DNA of 5,133 nucleotides from assembly GCA_021815835.1 (NCBI GenBank), contig JAKAZN010000188.1, positions 1 through 5,133 of the forward strand, given 5' to 3'. Origin of the DNA: Pseudomonadota bacterium (GTDB lineage: Bacteria > Pseudomonadota > Alphaproteobacteria > Acetobacterales > Acetobacteraceae). Both the position numbers and the translations under genes were made by a program. Shown one piece after another: positions 1 to 4,622 of the stretch (within the stretch, counting starts at the first letter, position 1; the number at the start of each line of letters is the position of its first letter). The notes below the pieces were generated by a model that saw nothing but the letters and a program-made list of their open reading frames with translations, did no database searches and was not told where the DNA came from.

Positions 1-1
1 G

Positions 2-673
2 GCGGCGTGTCTGGTGGCGATGGGCGCGCGGATCGAGGGGATCGGCACCGACCGGCTGACGATCGAGGGGGTGGCGCGGCTGCATGGCGCGCGCCATGCG
101 ATCCTGCCCGACCGGATCGAGACCGGGACCTATGCCTGCGCGGCGGCGATCACCGGCGGCTGGGTGCGGCTGGTGGGCGCGCGGGCCGAGCATCTGGGCG
201 CGTTGACGCGGGTGTTGCGGGAGGCGGGGGTGGAGATCGAGGAGCAGCCGGATGCGCTGCTGGTGCGCCGGGCGAACGGGCTGCACGGGGTCGATGCGAT
301 GACCGAGCCGTATCCCGGGTTCCCCACCGACATGCAGGCGCAATTCATGGCGCTGATGGCGGTGGCGGAGGGGGCGGCGATGGTGACGGAGACGATCTTC
401 GAGAACCGCTTCATGCATGTTCCGGAACTGAACCGGATGGGCGCGCGGATCAACGTCCATGGCGCCTCGGCGATCGTGCGCGGGGTGGCGGGCCTGTCGG
501 GCGCGCCGGTGATGGCGACGGATTTGCGGGCCTCGGTGTCGCTGGTGCTGGCGGGCCTGGCGGCGCGGGGGGAGACGGTGGTGAACCGGGTCTATCACCT
601 GGATCGGGGGTATGAGGCGGTGGAGCGGAAGCTGGCCGCCTGCGGGGCGGAGATTTTCCGGGACGAAGGATAG
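2..673 (+). CDS. murA: UDP-N-acetylglucosamine 1-carboxyvinyltransferase (MurA), C-terminal half, 5' end outside window
   Basis: MurA transfers enolpyruvate from PEP to the 3'-OH of UDP-GlcNAc, the first committed step of peptidoglycan synthesis, in the cytoplasm. The reading frame is open from base 2 and ends at TAG 671-673, giving 223 visible residues, about half of the usual ~420. They align without gaps to the end of E. coli MurA. The FPTDMQAQF segment carries the catalytic-base Asp (E. coli D305; codon 329-331), [10 protein letters not shown] carries the Arg equivalent to R331, ATDLRAS the Asp/Arg pair near 369/371, and YHLDRGYE the Arg equivalent to R397. The PEP-binding Cys loop (C115) lies upstream and cannot be judged. 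The GTG and ATG codons near bases 14-20 are internal, because the visible [17 protein letters not shown] matches the family mid-protein. Codons strongly favour G in third position, unlike the genes that follow. Identification is firm; the gene is cut only by the window edge and is not visibly broken. Confidence 0.96.
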   Translation, partial: AACLVAMGARIEGIGTDRLTIEGVARLHGARHAILPDRIETGTYACAAAITGGWVRLVGARAEHLGALTRVLREAGVEIEEQPDALLVRRANGLHGVDAMTEPYPGFPTDMQAQFMALMAVAEGAAMVTETIFENRFMHVPELNRMGARINVHGASAIVRGVAGLSGAPVMATDLRASVSLVLAGLAARGETVVNRVYHLDRGYEAVERKLAACGAEIFRDEG

Positions 674-674
674 G

Positions 675-695
675 CGGCGCCTCCCTCCGGCGCCG
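675..695 (+). terminator. Hairpin just after murA, possible weak terminator
   Basis: Two bases after the murA stop, CGGCGCC (675-681) can pair perfectly with GGCGCCG (689-695) around a 7-base loop. The position suits a transcription terminator separating murA from the receptor operon. No T-run follows, so it is not a canonical intrinsic terminator, and GC-rich palindromes arise easily at this composition. Confidence 0.3.
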
Positions 696-793
696 TCGCG
701 GAGATCGAGCCGCCGGATTCCTGGTGCCCGATTGCGGACTTGGCGGCCTGGCTTGCCATTTTTCAAACCATCCGAACTCGCAACGAACAACAT

Positions 794-822
794 CCGTCAT
801 CGAACGACCATCGAATTGTCAC
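794..822 (+). promoter_or_regulatory. Candidate Pho-box-like triple direct repeat upstream of the receptor gene
   Basis: Three 7-base half-sites occur at an exact 11-base period, separated each time by the same four bases CGAA: CCGTCAT (794-800), CGACCAT (805-811) and TTGTCAC (816-822). Against the PhoB half-site CTGTCAT they match at 6, 4 and 5 of 7 positions. The last is identical to the second half-site recalled for the E. coli phoA promoter. A 7+4 direct-repeat geometry is typical of OmpR/PhoB-family regulators, which can replace the -35 element. A weak -10-like CACTAT sits at 820-825, which would give a leader of about 70 bases. The geometry is seen directly; PhoB binding and phosphate control are inference, and another winged-helix response regulator could fit as well. 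Confidence 0.4.
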
Positions 823-825
823 TAT

Positions 826-841
826 GCAGGATGCCTCCTGC
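826..841 (+). promoter_or_regulatory. Perfect 6-bp hairpin in presumed receptor leader
   Basis: GCAGGA (826-831) and TCCTGC (836-841) form a perfect inverted repeat around the tetraloop TGCC. It lies just downstream of the 11-bp direct repeats and 60 bases before the receptor start. It could be a protein operator or an RNA stem in the leader. The 3' arm contains CCTCC-like anti-Shine-Dalgarno sequence. The function is unknown and the stem is short. Confidence 0.3.
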
Positions 842-857
842 CCCCTAAGACCCGCCC

Positions 858-874
858 GTCCGCCAAATACGGAC
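858..874 (+). promoter_or_regulatory. 5-bp inverted repeat with AT-rich loop, 27 bases before receptor start
   Basis: GTCCG (858-862) is mirrored by CGGAC (870-874) around the loop CCAAATA. The loop is unusually AT-rich for this locus. Together with the 826-841 stem it gives two tandem small hairpins in the leader, close to where ribosomes would load on the receptor gene. Chance occurrence is plausible for a 5-bp stem. Confidence 0.22.
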
Positions 875-901
875 CGATAACAGAACAGGGTCGATATCGC
901 A

Positions 902-3292
902 ATGAATTGTGGTCCGGACTATTTGGCCGATGGTGCGCGGCCGGGCGATCGACGCATTGTCGGATCGCGCCGCACCGTGGGCGCCTTCGCGTCCGTCCTG
1001 CTGGGTTCCGTCAGCCTGCTCGCATTTGCCGCTCCCGCGCGGGCCCAAACGACGGTGAATGCCGGTGAGGTCAGCGCCGTCGGCGCGCCGCAGACGGCCG
1101 CCGCCCGGACGCTACAGAAAACTGACGGGAAACTGACGAAGAAGAAGATCTTTCACGCCACGCAATCGGAGGTGGTGCTCGGCAAGCGGCAGATCCGCGC
1201 GGCCGGACCCGCGGCCGGGACGGCACAGATCCTGTCGATCAACCCGGGCGTCGCGGTCCGCTCCTACGGCGGCAATTCCGGCACGGCGCGGTATGAGGTC
1301 GCGGTGCGCGGCGTGAAGCTCGGCTGGTCCTCGGTCAATGGCGATGCCGAGCGCAACGGGCTCACCGCGTTGTTCGACGGCATTCCGATGAACAACCTGA
1401 TCTCCCATAACGGACAATGGGATTCCAACGAGATCCCGATTCCGCAGATGTTGCACGGCGTGAACCTGATCTACGGGCCGGGCAATCCGGACACGCGGTG
1501 GTTCGACAGCATCGGCGGCACGATCGATTTTATCCCCGTGCAGCCGACCGCGAAGCCGGGCGGCAGCATCGGCGGCGTGTTCGGCAGCAACGCGACCCTG
1601 GGCACCCATTTCGACCTTGAGACCGGACTCTATCACGGCTGGAGCGCGGTTCTGGCCGGCGGCTACACCCGCAACGACACGTTCCGCACAGGTGGTTTCA
1701 ACGCGCCGTCGCATTCGGACGCCTTCTTCGGCAAGGTGGTCAAGACCCTCAGCAACGGCAGCATCAGCTTTGGCGGGTATTACGACAACAACGTCGAATA
1801 CCGGCCAAATTTCATCCCCACCGCGCCGATCGCGGGGATCACCACGCAGGGTCTGAATGTCGCCGGTCCGCTCTACAGTCAGCCGACCTCCGGGTTCTAT
1901 TCTTCGCTCGACAAATCGGTCTGGTTCAAGCGACTGACCGTACAGGATTACCTTCTGTATTCGAAGCTGCGGCTCGATCTGTCCAGCTCGGTCACCTTGC
2001 ATAACAAGATCTGGTTCCGCTACGGCCATCGCATCCATTACCGAATCAACAATTTCAGCGCGGTCACCGCCCCGTCCACCTCGAACTCGGAATGGTACAC
2101 CCCCACCAGCAATACCTACGGCGATCGTGCCTACCTGGCCTGGAAGCTTCCGTACAACCTGGTCAAGCTGGGAGGCGATTTCATCGTTCAGCATTACAAC
2201 TCGCCCTACGCCGGCTTCAACGACACCCTCGGCGTCCCGGTCAGCGCGCCGTCGCAGTACCAGAGCTTCTCGCTCAACAACACCTATCTTTCGGCGTTCC
2301 TGCAGGACACGATCACACCGATCCGCGGCCTGCACATCACGCCCGGGCTGAACGAGGTCGAGTTCCAGACCCAGTTCAACAACGCGGCGCTGAGCCAGGG
2401 AGCGGCGAACAATGTCGTCCTGGCACCCGACCTCTCGAAGACATTCACCGAGCTCGAACCGTCGGTCGGCGCCAGCTATCGGGTGCTGCCGTGGGCGACC
2501 GTTTATGGCTCCTACGCGGTGTCCTACCAGAACCAGACAGACAACGCCTTTGGCGCCAACCAGCAATCCCCGGTGGATATCTCCACCGTCCAGCCGGTCA
2601 AGTCGGTGGACTACGAGGCGGGCATCCGCTTCCTGGTGAAGCACTACGGCATCCTGAACAACTTCGTCCTGAACGTGAATTTCTACCACGACGATCTGTC
2701 GCACGAGACCATCGCCACCTATCTCAGCAATATCACGCTGACGAAATTCGCCGCTGCCAACGCCACCCTGTTGGGGTCGAACATCACGATCTCGGACGAT
2801 CCGAACTTCCACTGGCATCTGTTCGGGAATGTTGGATTGAATGACTCCAACTTCACGTCCTATACCCCGTCCGGCGCGCCGACCCTCTACAACGTGCCGG
2901 TCTCCTACGCCCCGCATTTGATCTTTACCGCCGGGGTCTTCTACCGGACCTTGTTCCATGGCGTGCTGATCTCGCCCGACGTCATCGACCAGTACGTCGG
3001 ACAGCAGGATATGTTCAGCAACGTGACCGGCGCGCCGACGAAGCAGACGATGGCCGGCTACAACGTGGTCAATATCGGGGTGAATTTCCGCATCCCCGTC
3101 CATCTGGGCCCGGCCGCCGCGATCAAGGCGGTGAACCTGGCCTTCTCGGTCGATAACGTGCTTGGCACCCAGTACAATCCGATCCAGTACATCTCAAGCG
3201 GTGGCTATTTCGGGGGCAACAGCGCCGGCGCGGTGCTCGCCGACCCGGGCGCGCCCCGGCAGTTCTTCGTCACCCTGACCGCGCATTTCTGA
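902..3292 (+). CDS. TonB-dependent outer-membrane receptor, substrate unknown
   Basis: This 796-residue protein should form a 22-strand outer-membrane barrel that imports a scarce ligand using energy from TonB. A signal peptide covers residues 1-48: Arg pairs at 17-18 and 23-24, a hydrophobic Ala/Leu/Val stretch at about 26-44, then PARA cut before Gln49. A possible TonB box lies in TTVNAGEVSAVG (50-61). A Lys-rich linker follows (about 73-98), then the plug (about 90-215) with ILSINPGVAVRSYGG, FDGIPMNN and YGPGNPDTRWFDSIGG. The remainder is Asn/Tyr/Phe-rich barrel sequence ending in LTAHF, the terminal-Phe signal for outer-membrane assembly. There is no STN signalling domain, so control through a FecIR-type sigma factor is unlikely. 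ATG 902 is the only start that keeps the whole signal peptide; its Shine-Dalgarno is weak (AGGG 887-890). Tightly linked exbB-exbD-tonB supports the role. The ligand cannot be read from the sequence; siderophore, metal chelate, sugar and phosphorus compound are all possible. Confidence 0.93.
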   Translation: MNCGPDYLADGARPGDRRIVGSRRTVGAFASVLLGSVSLLAFAAPARAQTTVNAGEVSAVGAPQTAAARTLQKTDGKLTKKKIFHATQSEVVLGKRQIRAAGPAAGTAQILSINPGVAVRSYGGNSGTARYEVAVRGVKLGWSSVNGDAERNGLTALFDGIPMNNLISHNGQWDSNEIPIPQMLHGVNLIYGPGNPDTRWFDSIGGTIDFIPVQPTAKPGGSIGGVFGSNATLGTHFDLETGLYHGWSAVLAGGYTRNDTFRTGGFNAPSHSDAFFGKVVKTLSNGSISFGGYYDNNVEYRPNFIPTAPIAGITTQGLNVAGPLYSQPTSGFYSSLDKSVWFKRLTVQDYLLYSKLRLDLSSSVTLHNKIWFRYGHRIHYRINNFSAVTAPSTSNSEWYTPTSNTYGDRAYLAWKLPYNLVKLGGDFIVQHYNSPYAGFNDTLGVPVSAPSQYQSFSLNNTYLSAFLQDTITPIRGLHITPGLNEVEFQTQFNNAALSQGAANNVVLAPDLSKTFTELEPSVGASYRVLPWATVYGSYAVSYQNQTDNAFGANQQSPVDISTVQPVKSVDYEAGIRFLVKHYGILNNFVLNVNFYHDDLSHETIATYLSNITLTKFAAANATLLGSNITISDDPNFHWHLFGNVGLNDSNFTSYTPSGAPTLYNVPVSYAPHLIFTAGVFYRTLFHGVLISPDVIDQYVGQQDMFSNVTGAPTKQTMAGYNVVNIGVNFRIPVHLGPAAAIKAVNLAFSVDNVLGTQYNPIQYISSGGYFGGNSAGAVLADPGAPRQFFVTLTAHF

Positions 3293-3332
3293 CCCCTCGA
3301 CTGACATCGATCCTTCACACACACGGGCCGGT

Positions 3333-3361
3333 GGGGGCGCTAGGCCTGCCCGGTCGCCCCT
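3333..3361 (+). other. Hairpin between receptor gene and exbB
   Basis: GGGGCG (3334-3339) can pair with CGCCCC (3355-3360) across a 15-base loop, extendable by one G-U pair. It lies in the 88-base gap after the receptor stop. No T-run follows, so it may be an RNA-stability or attenuation stem, or chance. A structure here could lower expression of the motor genes relative to the receptor. Confidence 0.25.
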
Positions 3362-3367
3362 CGTCGC

Positions 3368-3371
3368 GGAG
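3368..3371 (+). promoter_or_regulatory. Ribosome binding site of exbB
   Basis: GGAG ends 9 bases before ATG 3381, a usable spacing, and supports that start. It is clearer than the site ahead of the receptor gene. Confidence 0.6.
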
Positions 3372-3380
3372 TCACTGAAG

Positions 3381-4094
3381 ATGCGCCTCGCCTACATCAT
3401 CCATCTCGCCAATTATTCGGATGGGGTGCTCTACGTCCTGGCCCTGCTGCTGCTGGTGGCGCTGGCGGTCATGTTCGACCGGTTCTGGTTCCTCCGCCGT
3501 ACCATCCTCGCCGGCGATCGCCTGGTCCGCCGGGTGGCCGAACATGAATCCCTGGGCGAGGGCGAACTCGCCGCGCTGATGACCGAGGCCGGCAAGCTGC
3601 CGGAGGCGTCCATGCTGGCCACCGCGCGCCAGTTCCTCGGCCTGCCGGATGAGGCGCTGGCCGGCCGGCTCGACGAGACGATCATGGTCCTGGCGCCGCG
3701 CATCGACAGCGGGCTCTGGGTGCTGGACACGATCGTCACGCTCTCCCCGCTGCTAGGGCTGTTCGGCACCATCCTCGGGATGTTCCATGCCTTCGCCATC
3801 CTGGCGACGCCGGGGCACGCGCCGACGGCGATCACCGGAGGTGTGGCGGACGCGCTGCTCGCGACCGCGGCCGGTATCTTCATCGCGCTGGTCGGATTGG
3901 TCGCATTCAACGGGCTGTCGAATCGGGTGCGGCTGGTGGTGCTGCAGCTCGACACGCTGAAGACCATGCTGCTGAACCGCACCGCCGCGCCGGCCCCGGC
4001 CCGCGGCACCGCCCCGGGACCCGCCCAGGGACTCGCCCAGGGACCGGCCCAGGGACCGGCAAGGTCGCTGCACGCCGTCGCCGCCGGGGAGTAG
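3381..4094 (+). CDS. exbB: ExbB-type proton channel subunit (MotA/TolQ/ExbB family)
   Basis: ExbB forms the inner-membrane pentamer that, with ExbD, turns proton flow into force on TonB. The 237 residues have the three-helix plan: TM1 about 15-32, a large cytoplasmic loop (about 33-112), TM2 about 113-140 containing SPLLGLFGTILGM, and TM3 about 153-178 containing GGVADALLATAAG. Thr130 and Thr162 match the conserved channel threonines of E. coli ExbB (T148, T181). At the position of the conserved Glu176 this protein has Asp157, and the Pro that follows in E. coli TM3 is Val171 here. The cytoplasmic tail (about 201-230) is Ala/Pro/Gly-rich with Gly-x-Ala-Gln repeats, absent from E. coli ExbB. 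A GGAG site supports ATG 3381. exbD starts 4 bases after the stop. TolQ is less likely, because the neighbours are a TonB receptor and tonB and no tolA, tolB or pal is seen. Confidence 0.9.
   Translation: MRLAYIIHLANYSDGVLYVLALLLLVALAVMFDRFWFLRRTILAGDRLVRRVAEHESLGEGELAALMTEAGKLPEASMLATARQFLGLPDEALAGRLDETIMVLAPRIDSGLWVLDTIVTLSPLLGLFGTILGMFHAFAILATPGHAPTAITGGVADALLATAAGIFIALVGLVAFNGLSNRVRLVVLQLDTLKTMLLNRTAAPAPARGTAPGPAQGLAQGPAQGPARSLHAVAAGE
4016..4060 (+). repeat. 12-bp tandem repeat in the exbB tail
   Basis: About 3.75 copies of a 12-base unit beginning GGGAC and ending GCCCA run in frame (starts at 4016, 4028, 4040 and 4052). They encode repeated Gly-(Pro/Leu)-Ala-Gln in the cytoplasmic C-terminal tail of ExbB. 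Because the period is a multiple of three, copy number can change without a frameshift. Confidence 0.8.
4086..4091 (+). promoter_or_regulatory. Ribosome binding site of exbD, inside the exbB end
   Basis: GGGGAG lies at the end of exbB, 7 bases before ATG 4099 and touching the exbB stop. This is the best Shine-Dalgarno in the window and indicates translational coupling of exbB and exbD. It also favours ATG 4099 over the ATG at 4105, two codons downstream. Confidence 0.7.
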
Positions 4095-4098
4095 GCCC

Positions 4099-4617
4099 AT
4101 GCGGATGCGCTATTTCGAACCCCGCAAGGGGCGCATCGAGATCATCCCGATGATCGACGTGATGCTGTTCCTGCTGGTGTTCTTCATCATCGTCACCTTG
4201 CAGATGATCCCCGATGCGGGGGTGAACATGCAGCTGCCGCAATCGAGCCAGGCGCAGCATCTGCCGCATCCGAAGGTGACCGTGAACCTGCTCTCCGATG
4301 GCACCATCCGGGTGAAGGGCGCGGTCCTGGACGCCGCTGGCCTGACCGCGCTGCTGGCCGCCGACGGCGATCCGGCGAAGACCGCGGTGACGATCGCGGC
4401 GGACCGCAAGGTCGCGTTCCAGCACTTCATCACGGTGATGGATGCCGCCCGCGCCGCCGGCGTGAGCGATATCGGCGTGGCGGCCCATCTTGTGCCCGCC
4501 GCGGCGGCTTCGGCGGTCCCGGCACAGGCCGCTGCGCCCACCACGCCGCCGCCCGCACCCACCTCGGCCGCCGCACCCGCGCCGACTACCACGTCCGCAC
4601 CCGCGCCGAAGCCCTGA
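4099..4617 (+). CDS. exbD: ExbD-type biopolymer transport protein
   Basis: ExbD is the single-span partner whose helix sits in the ExbB pore and carries the proton-accepting Asp. The short cytoplasmic start (residues 1-15) is followed by IIPMIDVMLFLLVFFIIVTL (15-34), a transmembrane helix in which Asp20 corresponds to the essential Asp25 of E. coli ExbD. Residues about 45-130 form the periplasmic domain, with KVTVNLLSDGTIRVKG and a late GVSDIGVAAH typical of the family's last beta-alpha unit. At 172 residues it is longer than E. coli ExbD (141), owing to an Ala/Pro/Thr-rich tail (about 132-172) in the periplasm that resembles a linker and is not part of the usual fold. It lies 4 bases after exbB and 5 bases before tonB. 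TolR is a possible but less likely name, given the context. Confidence 0.92.
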   Translation: MRMRYFEPRKGRIEIIPMIDVMLFLLVFFIIVTLQMIPDAGVNMQLPQSSQAQHLPHPKVTVNLLSDGTIRVKGAVLDAAGLTALLAADGDPAKTAVTIAADRKVAFQHFITVMDAARAAGVSDIGVAAHLVPAAAASAVPAQAAAPTTPPPAPTSAAAPAPTTTSAPAPKP

Positions 4618-4622
4618 GCCCC

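Noticed and set aside
14..16. GTG at 14 as a true start of the first gene
   Set aside because: The frame is open to the window edge and the upstream residues continue the MurA family sequence, so the gene is cut rather than starting here.
7..615. 202-codon + strand frame overlapping murA in another frame
   Set aside because: It gives a Gly/Arg/Asp-rich product without domain features; the overlapping murA frame has unambiguous conserved motifs.
753..781. Sigma-70 promoter with TTGCCA (753-758) as -35
   Set aside because: At 17-base spacing the -10 position reads ACTCGC, which is too poor a match.
674..901. Fur box ahead of the receptor
   Set aside because: I looked for GATAATGATAATCATTATC-like repeats and found none; iron control through a classical Fur site is not supported by sequence.
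1119..1138. Direct repeat AAACTGACG twice at 11-base spacing inside the receptor gene
   Set aside because: It lies within the coding linker of the signal-to-plug region and the two copies are in different frames; most likely coincidence, although the spacing resembles the upstream repeats.
1112..3103. 663-codon open frame on the minus strand opposite the receptor gene
   Set aside because: It lies wholly antisense to a clear TonB receptor, has an Asp/Arg/Val-rich composition with no recognisable domain, and such long shadow frames are expected in GC-rich DNA.
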